64,000 bases of DNA from Cohnella sp. GbtcB17 (lineage in GTDB: Bacteria > Bacillota > Bacilli > Paenibacillales > Paenibacillaceae). How positions within the stretch are numbered: the first letter of the stretch is position 1; each line of letters starts with the position of its first letter. Of the stretch, positions 54,240-63,585 are shown in pieces. Position numbers and translations under genes: made by a program. The stretch covers positions 1 through 64,000 of the forward strand of contig NZ_JAGXJW010000017.1 in NCBI RefSeq assembly GCF_019091135.1, written 5' to 3'. Below the pieces are notes generated by a model. It saw only the letters and a program-made list of their open reading frames with translations. It was not told the origin of the DNA and did not search any database.

Positions 54240-56435
54240 TCACTCCCGCATTCGACTCCGATAATCCTGCGGCGGCAATCCCTCCGTCTTGCGGAACACG
54301 CGGCGAAAGGTTGCGGAATTCGGGTACCCCACCCGCTCTCCGACTTCCTGAACGGAATCGTCGGTGCGCGCGAGCAGCTCCTTGGCTTTGCCGATCCTCA
54401 CGGACGCCAGAAAATCAAGAAAGTTTTCGCCGAACGTTTCTTTGAACAATCTGCTCAGGTATTTGGAGCTGACGTCGAATTTATCGCTCAAATAATCGAG
54501 CGACAAGTCCGGATTGGCGTATTCCTTCTCAATGCAATCCTTAATATCCTGCAACAAAGGATAATGAGAGCGCGGCGAACGCATGTCCTGCAGCCGCTTG
54601 AAGCAATGGTCAAGCGTCTCGTAAAGCGCCAGGCTCAGCTCTTCCAGCGTATCGAACGACTCCATCCGGACGCGCAGCTCTTCCAGCGCCTGCCGGAAGA
54701 TCCGGTATTCCTCTTTGGACCCGCTCGAATGGTGAAGCTCCAGATTGGCGAACAGATAATGGATCAGCTTGACGATCTCTGCTTTTACGGGCTTGTCCAA
54801 ACGAATATCGCTGAAAAACTGTCCGAACAGATCGCGCCATTTTTCTTCGCCGAGCCGAAAAGCAGTCGAGATCTCGTGAATCGTGCGAAGGTGCTCATGC
54901 TCGCTTTTTTGCCGCTGATGCTCGGCGTCCGAGTAGCGGATGACCCGGTTCGTGCCAAGCACGGCCTTGAAGTGCAAGAGCGAGCAAGCCTCTTCATAGG
55001 AGGAGCGTACTTCTTCAAGCGAGCCTGTCGTGCGGCCGACGCCGACGGTTACGGTGAACTTGAGATTTCTGGCGACCCAGTCGACGATCGAATCATAGAC
55101 GGGCGACAGTTCGCTTGCCGCATTTTGAAATAAAACGACGGATAGCTGGATGGGAGACGTCCATTCCAGCCAAGCGACCGTGCCCGGCTGCTGCAGCATT
55201 TCGTTGACGACGCTGCTGACGACGAACTTGAACAGCGAGCGGTCCCGTTTGCTGTATGTAAAAAATGCCTGTTCCGCATTGTCCACCTCGATCACGAGCG
55301 CCTTTAACGTATGAAAGGCCGGCATTTCCAGACCTTCAAAAGGTGTCTCGGACAAATCCCCCTTCTCGTAATCGCCGTAGATCAGAACGTTAAAAGCATG
55401 CTTGCGCTTCAGCACGGCCGCTTCGCTGAATTCTCGCTCGGCAAGCTTCGACTGCGCGACAAAATTGTTGACAGCGGATTCAATAAAGGCAAATTCGTCC
55501 GCCGCCACGCTTCCGGCCGAGCCGTTCCCGTCCAGCAGCGAATGATTCAGCTTGACGACCAGCTGTTCGAGCGGCTTGTAATTCGCCCGCGCTACATAGA
55601 CGGTAAGCAGCAGTCCGACGGCAAACACGAGGACGCCGACGCCGAACCAGACGCTGGAGAACGCAGACGTAGAGCTGGCCAGCAGTCCGCTTTTCATTCC
55701 GCTCTCCACCGTCCAGCCGGTGTAATCCGATGTGAGGCGTGTCATGACTTTGCGGTTCGGTTCGAGATTGTCGCCGTAGATCGGCTGCCCGTTCCGGCTG
55801 AAAATGTTAACGAAGGTGGTGGACTCGTCGTATAACAAGGACACGTTTGCCTGAATGGCGGAAACGTCGATGTTTATCACAAGGATTCCTTGCGAGCCGG
55901 AATTGACCGGAACTTCGTGGACGACGCTGATGACGCGCTTGGCGCTGCGGGACGCAAGCTCCCGATAATCCCGGACATCGCTCCAATGCGTCCCTAATCC
56001 GAGGCCGGAGAAAGACTTCGCAAACGCCTGATCATCGAAGGCATCGATAGGTTTGCGTAAATTGCCCGAGAGGATCGTGCCGTCGCCGTACCTGTACAAA
56101 TAAAAAGAATCGATCAACGGCACTTCCTGCTTCAGCTCGTTAAGCCGCTCGAGCACTTCATAATTCAAATAAATATTGCGGGAATCGGATTCCTCGAAGT
56201 AGTCGGACAGCAGCTTGTTGTTCAGCAGCTCCCGGATGACGAGGTGGTCGACCGTCTTCAACGATACATGGACAGATTGCAGCAGCTGGGCGGTGAACGC
56301 TTGGCTGGAAGCCTTCGCGTTCTGTCGGTTCTGTTCGACGATCGCCTGAAGGAATATAAAAATCAAAAAAGAGAAAACGATCAGAAAGAGCGGAATATGC
56401 GACCACATCATCCTCCGGAGCCATGTTTTGCTCAT
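54240..56435 (-). CDS. Membrane-bound AraC-type regulator with extracellular sensor
   Basis: 731 residues. Helix 12-33, extracellular Cache-like domain (about 34-260), helix 262-282, a cytoplasmic linker of about 340 residues with degenerate-GGDEF-like character, then an AraC double helix-turn-helix in the last 100 residues (LDYLSDKFDVSSKYLSRLFKETFG; VQEVGERVGYPNSATFRRVFRK). No kinase or receiver domain, so it must pass the outside signal directly to DNA while in the membrane. ATG at 56435 follows GAGGGAGAGG. Heads the transcription unit with the anchored binding-protein paralogue. Confidence 0.92.
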   Translation of the reverse strand: MSKTWLRRMMWSHIPLFLIVFSFLIFIFLQAIVEQNRQNAKASSQAFTAQLLQSVHVSLKTVDHLVIRELLNNKLLSDYFEESDSRNIYLNYEVLERLNELKQEVPLIDSFYLYRYGDGTILSGNLRKPIDAFDDQAFAKSFSGLGLGTHWSDVRDYRELASRSAKRVISVVHEVPVNSGSQGILVINIDVSAIQANVSLLYDESTTFVNIFSRNGQPIYGDNLEPNRKVMTRLTSDYTGWTVESGMKSGLLASSTSAFSSVWFGVGVLVFAVGLLLTVYVARANYKPLEQLVVKLNHSLLDGNGSAGSVAADEFAFIESAVNNFVAQSKLAEREFSEAAVLKRKHAFNVLIYGDYEKGDLSETPFEGLEMPAFHTLKALVIEVDNAEQAFFTYSKRDRSLFKFVVSSVVNEMLQQPGTVAWLEWTSPIQLSVVLFQNAASELSPVYDSIVDWVARNLKFTVTVGVGRTTGSLEEVRSSYEEACSLLHFKAVLGTNRVIRYSDAEHQRQKSEHEHLRTIHEISTAFRLGEEKWRDLFGQFFSDIRLDKPVKAEIVKLIHYLFANLELHHSSGSKEEYRIFRQALEELRVRMESFDTLEELSLALYETLDHCFKRLQDMRSPRSHYPLLQDIKDCIEKEYANPDLSLDYLSDKFDVSSKYLSRLFKETFGENFLDFLASVRIGKAKELLARTDDSVQEVGERVGYPNSATFRRVFRKTEGLPPQDYRSRMRE

Positions 56436-56503
56436 TCGCCCTCTCCCTCGAATTCTTTCTTTCTTAAAACTGAATGCATGAACGTTTGTTTGCTTATCTC
56501 TAC

Positions 56504-56538
56504 TATATATAAATTTAATGTAAAATATATATAAATTT
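56504..56538 (-). promoter_or_regulatory. Direct repeats upstream of the membrane AraC gene
   Basis: Two identical 13-base words (minus strand AAATTTATATATA) at 56504-56516 and 56526-56538, 22 bp apart. Two helical turns is the spacing expected for an AraC-type dimer, so this may be an autoregulatory site. The remainder of the 336-base gap (56436-56771) holds the ribosome site, the YbjQ terminator and otherwise AT-rich sequence with nothing I can name. Confidence 0.4.
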
Positions 56539-56640
56539 CATAATCCTTAACTTCTTAGCTATGACGCGAATTATCGTAATGGCATATAAAAAAATGAAAG
56601 TTACTGACAGTTCGTTCTTCAAGCCAAATTCCCGGCATGC

Positions 56641-56681
56641 AAAAAAATCTTGAACACCGTCCAAGGAGACGAATTCAAGAT
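56641..56681 (-). terminator. Terminator after the YbjQ-like gene
   Basis: Minus-strand arms ATCTTGAA and TTCAAGAT with a 19-base loop, then TTTTTTT. It closes the RND exporter-YbjQ unit. Confidence 0.75.
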
Positions 56682-56771
56682 CTTAGAAATTTAAGGTGGC
56701 TAGAGGAAACGATGTCCCTTTATACTCGCGTTGAATCGATCAGCTTGAGCTGACAAGTGATGTGGCTAGAT

Positions 56772-57086
56772 CTACTTCACAAATTTGACGGCCGTTCCAT
56801 AGGAGCAAATGCTGACGGTCGCATCTTTAACAAACTCGGCCGTATAGCGAACGCCAATAATGCCGTCCGCTCCTAGCTCTTGGGCCTCTTTAACCATTCT
56901 TTCCGTAGCCGCATCGAATGCGGCATCCTTCATATCTGTGTACGATCTGATCTCCCCGCCCTTTATCTCTTTTAGCGAGGCCATAATATCTTTGCCAATA
57001 TGCTTTGAACTAACAATAACGCCTCTTACCAGTCCGACGATCTCCACATTTTTACCGGGTACGTTATCGATTGTAGCAATCAACAT
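56772..57086 (-). CDS. YbjQ/UPF0145 family protein
   Basis: 104 residues, the family's usual size. Recognised from VEIVGLVRGVIV, the ATERMVKEAQELGADGIIGVRY segment and the final TAVKFVK strand. It forms a small homopentameric fold in known structures; function is not established, and the family is often annotated as heavy-metal binding without firm proof. ATG at 57086 follows AAGGAGATGG. It starts 19 bases after the RND exporter stop, so it is co-transcribed with it. Confidence 0.9.
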   Translation of the reverse strand: MLIATIDNVPGKNVEIVGLVRGVIVSSKHIGKDIMASLKEIKGGEIRSYTDMKDAAFDAATERMVKEAQELGADGIIGVRYTAEFVKDATVSICSYGTAVKFVK

Positions 57087-57105
57087 GATTATCCATCTCC
57101 TTTTT

Positions 57106-60099
57106 TTAGAGCGAGGCCGTTTGCCGGGCAGTCGCCCGCTGGCGACGGGACTTGCGGAAGAACAGCAGCTCGTAGATGCAAGGCACGATCACTAGCGTGA
57201 GTAGCGTAGCGACGATAAGGCCGCCGATAACGACGATGGCGAGACTTTGCGAGACGATGCTTCCGCTTTCCGACACGCCGAACACGAGCGGCAGCATAGC
57301 GCATACGGTCGCAATCGCAGTCATCAGAATGGGGCGCATCCGGGTGCCTACCGCTTCCAGCAGCGCTTCGCGGATCGTCATCCTTTCTTCGTTGTGCTTC
57401 ACGCGGTCGATCAGCACGATCGCGTTCGTGACGACGATGCCGATCAGCATGACGACGCCGAAGATAGCGGTGAAGTCCGGCGTCACTCCGGTGACGATCA
57501 GGCCCAGCACCGCTCCGATCGGCACGAACAAGATCGAAGCGAGAATAGCGATCGGCGCCCGCAGCGTCTTGAACGTGAAGACCATGATCAGGTACACGAT
57601 GCCGATAGAGATGAGCATCATGGCGAACAGGCTGGAGAAGTCGGAAGACTGGTCGGCGGAAGCTCCGCCTACGTAAATTTTGACGCCTTCCGGCGGCTTC
57701 ACGTCTTTCATCTCTAGCGATATTTTCCCGCCGACGACGGATAGCTTGTTCGGATCAACCGTCGCTGTAACGCGAATATAGCTCTTCCCGTCTTTATGGT
57801 AGAATTCAGTCGGCTTCTCTTCCTTGACCCACTTCGCTACGCTGGATACCGGCTTCGAACCGGCGTCGGTCAGGACGGTCAGGCCATCCAGATCGCGCTC
57901 GGACTTCGGAGCAAGCACCGGTTGGACGGAGACGTGCAGCGAGCGGCCTTCCGACTGTACCTCGCCGATCGGCACCGGATTGAGCATCCCTTGCAGCTGG
58001 GAGGCGATGTCTCCTGCATTGGCTCCGGTCGGATTCACTTGCAGCGTATACACCGTCTTTTTCTCTTCCTGGTTCGTTTCGACTTTGAGCACATCCGGAA
58101 TCGGCTTGATCTTGGCGACGATCTCGTCAGCCGTCTTCGTCAGCAGGCCGGGATCGTCTCCGGATACGTCAACGAACACGCTCGTGCCTCCCACGCCTCC
58201 GAAGCTGGCATTTAGTTCCGCTCCCGGATAGTTCGGGCGCTCCGCCTTGACGGCCTCGACGATCTTGTCGGCGCTGCCCCCTTTCTTCACCTGCAGCAAA
58301 TAAGATACGAGGGTCGGCGATTGGACGCTTCCGTACTTGGCGGCATCGGCGCTGTTGCCCAAGCTCATGTTGACCCACTCCTGGCCCTCCTGCTTCATCA
58401 GGAACGCCTCGAGCTTTTTACCGTTTTCGAACACTTGATCCGTCGGGGTATCCGGCTTGTATTCGAGCGTCACGTTAAGATTCGTGGCGTCGGAAGTGTC
58501 GATTGCGCCCTTCGGCATCGTGAAGTAGACGCCAACGGAGCCGATCAGCAGCACGAACGCGAGAAGGATCGGTAGCCACTTGTGCCGCAAATTCCAGTGC
58601 AGGAACGCCGCAAACCGCTTGGATGGCTGATGCTCCTTGATCGACGCCTTGCGTAGAACGCCGGCGCTCAAGAGCGGAATGACGGTCAGCGCGACGATCA
58701 GCGACGACAATAGCGAATAGGTGACGGTCAAGGCGAACGGCAGCAGGAACGATTGAAGCGAACCGCGCAAGAGCCCCATGGGCAGAAACACGGCGACCGT
58801 CGTTAACGTCGAAGCGGTGATCGCCCTCGACACTTCCTTGGTGGCGTCGACGACGACCGATAGGGAGAACGACTCCTTCTGCAAGCGGCGGAAAATGTTC
58901 TCAATAACGACGATGCTGTCGTCCACGAGACGTCCGACCGCGACGGCGACGCCGCCCAACGTCAATATGTTGAGCGTGATGTTCGACAAATCGAGCAGAT
59001 ACAGCGTCATGGCCAGCGACAACGGGATCGAGACGATCGTGACGAGCGTCGCCCGGATGTTGCGCATGAACAGAAGGATGACGATCGTGGCGAACAAGGC
59101 GCCCATGAGCACTTCTTGCATCATGCTGTTGACGGAATGGACGACCTGCTCGGACGTGCTTATCATCAGCTTCAGCTCGACATCCCGGTTATCCTCGTTC
59201 ATCTGCTTGATGATCTTCTCCACGCCTTTGCCCACGCTTACCGCGTTGGAACTGGCCGCTTTGGATACGGTGATCATCAGCGAGTCCTTGCCGTTAAGAC
59301 GATTGATGCTTTCCTTGTCGTTCAGCAGTTTGACGTTCGCCACGTCGCCCAGAGCGACTCCGTTTGCGACCGGCAGCTTCTTCAGCGACTCGATGCCCTG
59401 AAGGTCGGAGGCGACATTCAGGTTGACGACTGCCCCGTCCAGCGACAACTGGCCGACGGAAGACGAGGCGTTGCGACCTTGCAGCACGGCGTAGAGAGAC
59501 TGAAGCGGTATTCCTTTGGCCGCCAGCTTCTCCATGTCCGGAAACACGCCGACGCCGGGCAGCGACTTGCCGGACAGTTGAATCTCGCCGGCTCCGTCGA
59601 TCGAACGGAAGGCGTCGATCGCCTGCTGTTCCAGCTTTTCCTTCCGCGCCTCGCTTGTCCCATCTGCAAACGTGAGCGAGACGAACGAGATCGGAATCAT
59701 GGACGTGTCGAACTGTACCACGTACGGAGGCGACATTCGCTCCGGCAACTGCACGGCATTCACCGCTTGCTCGACATCCGCTTTGGCTTGCTTCATGTTT
59801 GTCTCGGTATCGAAGACCAGATTAATCTGGGAGAAGCCGTCTCCCGAAGTCGAGAACGTATCGGCCTTGCCCTTAATTGCCGACAATGCTTGCTCCAGCG
59901 AGTTCGTCACCTGCCGCTCCATCGTGGCGGCGTCATACCCCGGCCCGATCACGCTAACCGTTACCTGCGGGCTGTCCGACTCCGGCATAAGTTCCATGGG
60001 AAGCTTGAAATAGCTAAAGATTCCGATGCCGAGCACCATCACGACAACAATCGAGATAGCCGCTTTGTTGCGAAATACGCCTTCTAAAAATCTTTTCAA
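57106..60099 (-). CDS. RND-family exporter (AcrB/SwrC-like)
   Basis: 997 residues from TTG at 60099, with AAGGAG ahead; an upstream frame lacks a site and runs into the control region. Twelve expected helices in two halves (one near residues 10-30, then two large extracellular loops), the proton-relay aspartates in the fourth helix (GRLVDDSIVVIENI), and the second-half ITGVTPDFTAIFGVVMLIGIVVTNAIVLIDRV. In Bacillus the SwrC/YerP relative exports surfactin and related molecules. No membrane-fusion partner is encoded next to it. Divergent from a two-component pair that should control it. Confidence 0.93.
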   Translation of the reverse strand: MKRFLEGVFRNKAAISIVVVMVLGIGIFSYFKLPMELMPESDSPQVTVSVIGPGYDAATMERQVTNSLEQALSAIKGKADTFSTSGDGFSQINLVFDTETNMKQAKADVEQAVNAVQLPERMSPPYVVQFDTSMIPISFVSLTFADGTSEARKEKLEQQAIDAFRSIDGAGEIQLSGKSLPGVGVFPDMEKLAAKGIPLQSLYAVLQGRNASSSVGQLSLDGAVVNLNVASDLQGIESLKKLPVANGVALGDVANVKLLNDKESINRLNGKDSLMITVSKAASSNAVSVGKGVEKIIKQMNEDNRDVELKLMISTSEQVVHSVNSMMQEVLMGALFATIVILLFMRNIRATLVTIVSIPLSLAMTLYLLDLSNITLNILTLGGVAVAVGRLVDDSIVVIENIFRRLQKESFSLSVVVDATKEVSRAITASTLTTVAVFLPMGLLRGSLQSFLLPFALTVTYSLLSSLIVALTVIPLLSAGVLRKASIKEHQPSKRFAAFLHWNLRHKWLPILLAFVLLIGSVGVYFTMPKGAIDTSDATNLNVTLEYKPDTPTDQVFENGKKLEAFLMKQEGQEWVNMSLGNSADAAKYGSVQSPTLVSYLLQVKKGGSADKIVEAVKAERPNYPGAELNASFGGVGGTSVFVDVSGDDPGLLTKTADEIVAKIKPIPDVLKVETNQEEKKTVYTLQVNPTGANAGDIASQLQGMLNPVPIGEVQSEGRSLHVSVQPVLAPKSERDLDGLTVLTDAGSKPVSSVAKWVKEEKPTEFYHKDGKSYIRVTATVDPNKLSVVGGKISLEMKDVKPPEGVKIYVGGASADQSSDFSSLFAMMLISIGIVYLIMVFTFKTLRAPIAILASILFVPIGAVLGLIVTGVTPDFTAIFGVVMLIGIVVTNAIVLIDRVKHNEERMTIREALLEAVGTRMRPILMTAIATVCAMLPLVFGVSESGSIVSQSLAIVVIGGLIVATLLTLVIVPCIYELLFFRKSRRQRATARQTASL

Positions 60100-60187
60100 C
60101 TTATCTTTCTCCTTCCGATCCCTGTCTATAGGTGTCTGTTGCTCAATTCCTATGCTACCAACCTCAATGAAACGGAACCTTAACGAA

Positions 60188-60225
60188 TCGTTTAACAACA
60201 GATTAATGATTCCCAGCGTCGTTTA
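60188..60225. promoter_or_regulatory. Candidate operator between exporter and two-component genes
   Basis: TCGTTTA occurs at 60188-60194 and 60219-60225, 31 bp apart (three helical turns), within a region rich in TTAAC words. Position between the divergent exporter and OmpR-type regulator genes fits a response-regulator site. Promoter boxes are not clear. Confidence 0.35.
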
Positions 60226-60270
60226 GGTTCTGTTAAAGTGAATGTGCTACCATGGACAAGGGTGAAAACG

Positions 60271-61005
60271 ATGACAAATGTATCCGATATTCGTATCGCC
60301 ATCGTCGACGACGAGCCGTCGATTGTCACGATGCTGCAGATGGTTCTGCGCAGAGAAGGGTTTCATCAGCTGTATGCGGCTTCCACCTGCGCGGAAGCAC
60401 TCGACCTGGCGGCGACAGTGTCCCCCGATATCGTTCTTCTGGACATTATGCTCCCGGACGGCAGCGGCCTGGAGCTCTGCTCCAAACTTCGCGAATACGG
60501 GAATCCGCATATTTTGTTTTTGTCTGCTAAAGCTTCCGATCTCGATGTCCTCCGTGGCTTCGCGATGGGAGGAGACGATTATATTACGAAGCCCTTCAAT
60601 CCCCTGGAGGTGGCCGCAAGAATTCAGGCGCGCATTCGCCGTCTGGAGCATGAAGCTCCCGCGGCAGGTCCGGGAATGCGGCTTGAACCGGGGATTTATC
60701 GGTTCAGCCGCTTCACCGTCAACGAGGCAGAAGGCGAGTTGATCGTCGACGGACAGCCGGTTCCTTGCCCTGCGCAGGAATTCCAGCTGCTGTTGCACTT
60801 CTGTAAGTTTCCCGGGGTCGTATTTTCCAAGACGCAGCTCTACGACAAGGTATGGGGAATCAATGGGCAGGGCGATGACTCGACGGTCATGGTGCACATC
60901 CGGCGCATACGGGAGCGGATCGAGATCGATCCCGGCAATCCGAAGCAGTTGCTCACCGTACGGGGGCTTGGTTACAAGCTGGTGAAGGAGACGCAGGAGC
61001 GATGA
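60271..61005 (+). CDS. OmpR-family response regulator
   Basis: 244 residues from ATG at 60271, with AAGGGTG ahead (an in-frame GTG eleven codons earlier has none). Receiver domain with Asp58 (VLLDIMLPDG) and Lys in YITKPFNPLE, followed by a winged-helix DNA-binding domain (AQEFQLLLHF, VWGINGQGDDSTVMVHIRRIRERIE, VRGLGYKLV). Partner of the overlapping kinase. Divergent from the RND exporter, its likely target. Confidence 0.93.
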   Translation: MTNVSDIRIAIVDDEPSIVTMLQMVLRREGFHQLYAASTCAEALDLAATVSPDIVLLDIMLPDGSGLELCSKLREYGNPHILFLSAKASDLDVLRGFAMGGDDYITKPFNPLEVAARIQARIRRLEHEAPAAGPGMRLEPGIYRFSRFTVNEAEGELIVDGQPVPCPAQEFQLLLHFCKFPGVVFSKTQLYDKVWGINGQGDDSTVMVHIRRIRERIEIDPGNPKQLLTVRGLGYKLVKETQER

Positions 61006-62741
61006 GGATGCAGCATCGTATGGCTTTCCATTTCACTTATCAATTGATCTTCTACGCCCTGCTGATTGTGACTATTACTTTAGTTGCTCTCACCCTGTTC
61101 TTGCAGAGCATGTCGAACAAAGAGCTGCGTCGGAATTTTCCGGTTGGCGCCTTGCAGTTGATCGCGCAAGAAGCCCAATTCAAGGATGGAACCATTAAGC
61201 TCTCCCCCAAGTGGAACAAATTAATCGAAGAGAAAGGAATGTGGCTGCAAGTAGTCAGTGCCGGAGGCGAAGTGATTTACGCCGTCAATACAACTTCGTC
61301 CCCTGATCTGCCGACTTCCTACGCCACCGCTCAATTGCTCGAGATTCAAGAGACACGGGCGTTTGGGACGTATGCCGTACACACCGAGCTCAATTTTTCA
61401 TTCAAAGAACCGCTTCTCTACATGCTGGGCTACCGTAGCTCCGAACTTAACCAACTCGTTGCCTGGATCGATGCCTACGGACAACATGGAACCGTACGGA
61501 GCGATGCGATTCCTGTCTTGGACCGGATTCTGAGCGCAAGCGGCAGTTATTTGCAGATCATCGACGCCGAGAGTCATACCCTGCAAGCCATAGGCGATGA
61601 AGCATTCGCACAGAAAGCCTATCGTCCGCTGGATATTCTGGCCATCGAGCAATCGCTCAGCAACTACGATACGAAAATTGTCGCCCACAGGGATAATCCG
61701 AGCGGAATGACCTGGATTCTCTATGCCCCCAATCCCTCTGGCGCTCCTCTAAAGCATCCGGTTCTGGGGACGACAACTCGTGAACTTATCTGGTTTGCCG
61801 TTCTGATCCTGCTGTTGGCTGTGTCCATCTCCGCCTGGCACGGCTACCGTTACGGTCAGCCGCTTATTCTGTTCGCAGGCTGGTTCGAACGTATGGACCG
61901 AGGACAGTACGACCAGGTACTGACCGCCAAGGATTTGCCCAAAGTATTTCGCCGCAATGGCAAGCTGCGAATCCGTTACAGGCTCTATAAGGAAGTCATT
62001 GAATCCTTCTATCGGATGACGCATCAATTGGCTCAAGCGGAGAAGGAACGGATAAGGCTGGAGAAGGCGCAAACGGAGTGGATGTCGGGGATCTCCCACG
62101 ATCTGCGCACGCCACTAGCTACGATTCAAGGATATGGGTATATGCTCGAGAGCTTGCCCGCACAATGGAGCCACGAAGAGCTGCGGATCATGGGCGCGAC
62201 GATCCGTGAGAAGGGGGATTATATGCTCGAGCTGATCTCCGACTTTTCTTTAATTCATCAGCTCAAACAAGGAAAATCGATTATGGAGCTCCGGGAGATG
62301 GATTTGGATGAACTCGTGCGTCGCTCCGTACTGAAGTATGTCAACGACACCACGATGTCCGACTATCAATTTCTCTACGTGGGGAATGAGCATCCCATTC
62401 CGATAAAGGCAGACGAGACTTGGCTGCAAAGGCTGATGGACAACTTGCTGTCCAACGCTGTAAAGCATAACCCTCCGGGCGTAGTCATCACCATATCGAT
62501 CAGCAAGGAAAACAATATGGCATGCATCAAAGTAATCGATAACGGCAAAGGAATGGACGAGGAAACGCTGCATCATTTGTTCAACCGCTACTACCGGGGG
62601 ACGAATACGGAAGAATCGACGGAAGGCTCCGGGCTCGGGATGAGCATTGCCAAAACGATCGTAGAAGCGCACGGCGGCGAAATTCAGGTGTATTCCAAAG
62701 TGTGGCAAGGCACGAAAATCGAGATCCTGTTGCCCTGCTGA
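61002..62741 (+). CDS. Sensor histidine kinase (HisKA type)
   Basis: 579 residues; ATG overlaps the regulator stop by four bases. Helix about 13-35, extracellular region of about 220 residues, helix near 260-283, then a HisKA domain with His366 in SGISHDLRTPLATIQGY and an ATPase domain (NLLSNAVKHN, DNGKGMDEETLHHLFNRYYRG, GSGLGMSIAKTI). It differs from the four YesM-type kinases in the window and should sense an envelope or antimicrobial stress handled by the exporter. Confidence 0.93.
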   Translation: MRMQHRMAFHFTYQLIFYALLIVTITLVALTLFLQSMSNKELRRNFPVGALQLIAQEAQFKDGTIKLSPKWNKLIEEKGMWLQVVSAGGEVIYAVNTTSSPDLPTSYATAQLLEIQETRAFGTYAVHTELNFSFKEPLLYMLGYRSSELNQLVAWIDAYGQHGTVRSDAIPVLDRILSASGSYLQIIDAESHTLQAIGDEAFAQKAYRPLDILAIEQSLSNYDTKIVAHRDNPSGMTWILYAPNPSGAPLKHPVLGTTTRELIWFAVLILLLAVSISAWHGYRYGQPLILFAGWFERMDRGQYDQVLTAKDLPKVFRRNGKLRIRYRLYKEVIESFYRMTHQLAQAEKERIRLEKAQTEWMSGISHDLRTPLATIQGYGYMLESLPAQWSHEELRIMGATIREKGDYMLELISDFSLIHQLKQGKSIMELREMDLDELVRRSVLKYVNDTTMSDYQFLYVGNEHPIPIKADETWLQRLMDNLLSNAVKHNPPGVVITISISKENNMACIKVIDNGKGMDEETLHHLFNRYYRGTNTEESTEGSGLGMSIAKTIVEAHGGEIQVYSKVWQGTKIEILLPC

Positions 62742-62805
62742 CAGCGTAGCAGCATTGGAAATATGCCCTGTGGAACATATGCAAACTCGCAGGTAATGAT
62801 CCATT

Positions 62806-62850
62806 AAAAATAGGCAAGTGCTGAGAGTTACCCTCTCGACACTTGCCTAT
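62806..62850 (-). terminator. Terminator of the toxin-antitoxin unit
   Basis: Minus-strand 11-base arms ATAGGCAAGTG and CACTTGCCTAT with a GAGAG/CTCTC inner stem, then TTTTTAATGG. It lies just after the toxin stop codon. Confidence 0.8.
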
Positions 62851-62854
62851 CGGT

Positions 62855-63078
62855 TTACAGCAATGATTTTTGATAAGGATGGCGGATCAAGAAAACTTCG
62901 ATCGCATCTTGGTTATAACGATAAAACACTTTGTAAGGATCCGACTTGCCCGGCCTTGTTGAGAAAAATACGACTCGATGATTACCACCAGATGCTCGGC
63001 GATCCCAGACCAACCATTTTCCTCACGCCAAACATCCAGCCTGATAAGGGATTGTAACGCTGTTTGCTTCCAAATCAT
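62855..63078 (-). pseudogene. RelE/ParE-type toxin, frameshifted
   Basis: From ATG at 63078 the frame reads MIWKQTALQSLIRLDVW with the family pattern up to SYFSQQGR near 62950, then drifts and stops at 62887. A frame shifted by one base supplies the missing end (GKSDPYKVFYRYNQDAIEVF, then LIRHPYQKS) and stops at 62855-62857. A one-base loss near 62948-62956 explains it. Even when joined, about 75 codons is short for the family, so an internal deletion is also likely. Probably inactive. Three bases follow the antitoxin stop. Confidence 0.72.
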
Positions 63079-63081
63079 TTT

Positions 63082-63324
63082 TCATTGTTGATTGCGACGC
63101 GCTAACTTTTCCAGCACTTCCTGCTTGGAAAGAGACGGATTATCCGCATTCATGGCATCCAGCAACAACATTTCTTCTTCCGGGTCTGTTACTTCATATC
63201 TCCCAGACTGGCTTATTTCATCAACTTCAAACAACATAAACTTACGGCTTCCAACCTGGATATAAGTCTCACCGCTGATGATGGCGTTGGACAGTTCTTC
63301 GTTGTTGAGTTTGAGAAGCTTCAT
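63082..63324 (-). CDS. Small antitoxin-like protein
   Basis: 80 residues, hydrophilic and acidic in its second half (TDPEEEMLLLDAMNADNP), with a strand-rich start (ETYIQVGSRKFMLFEVDEI). I do not recognise a named family; it resembles the short antitoxins found directly ahead of RelE/ParE toxins. ATG at 63324 follows GGGAGG. The adjacent toxin is broken, so it may be kept as an orphan antitoxin. Confidence 0.7.
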   Translation of the reverse strand: MKLLKLNNEELSNAIISGETYIQVGSRKFMLFEVDEISQSGRYEVTDPEEEMLLLDAMNADNPSLSKQEVLEKLARRNQQ

Positions 63325-63344
63325 GCGGATTCCTCCCTACGGAG

Positions 63345-63361
63345 TTATGAGCTAATCATAA
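63345..63361 (-). promoter_or_regulatory. Palindrome over the antitoxin promoter
   Basis: TTATGA and TCATAA, five bases apart, overlap a minus-strand -10 TATGAT (63355-63360) twenty bases before the ribosome site. This is the usual place for an antitoxin autoregulatory operator. Beyond this, the gap to the tRNA (63362-63585) shows nothing I can name. Confidence 0.4.
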
Positions 63362-63585
63362 CACACTCGAACAAAAAGTTTGAGAAATCTTACTGTCTTA
63401 GTTTAAAAAGTAAGCGTCGAGTAGCTCCCACCTTACTGGAATGTGATCCGTTTCTCCATTATAGGGAGGCTGTCGGCCGAAACGTAACGCGAAAATATTC
63501 GGATCGGGATGAATTTGTTCGTCACTCCGGCTTAAACGCCCCTTCCGAATGGGAAGCTGCGTTGCCGATCACATCCCCAACATGC

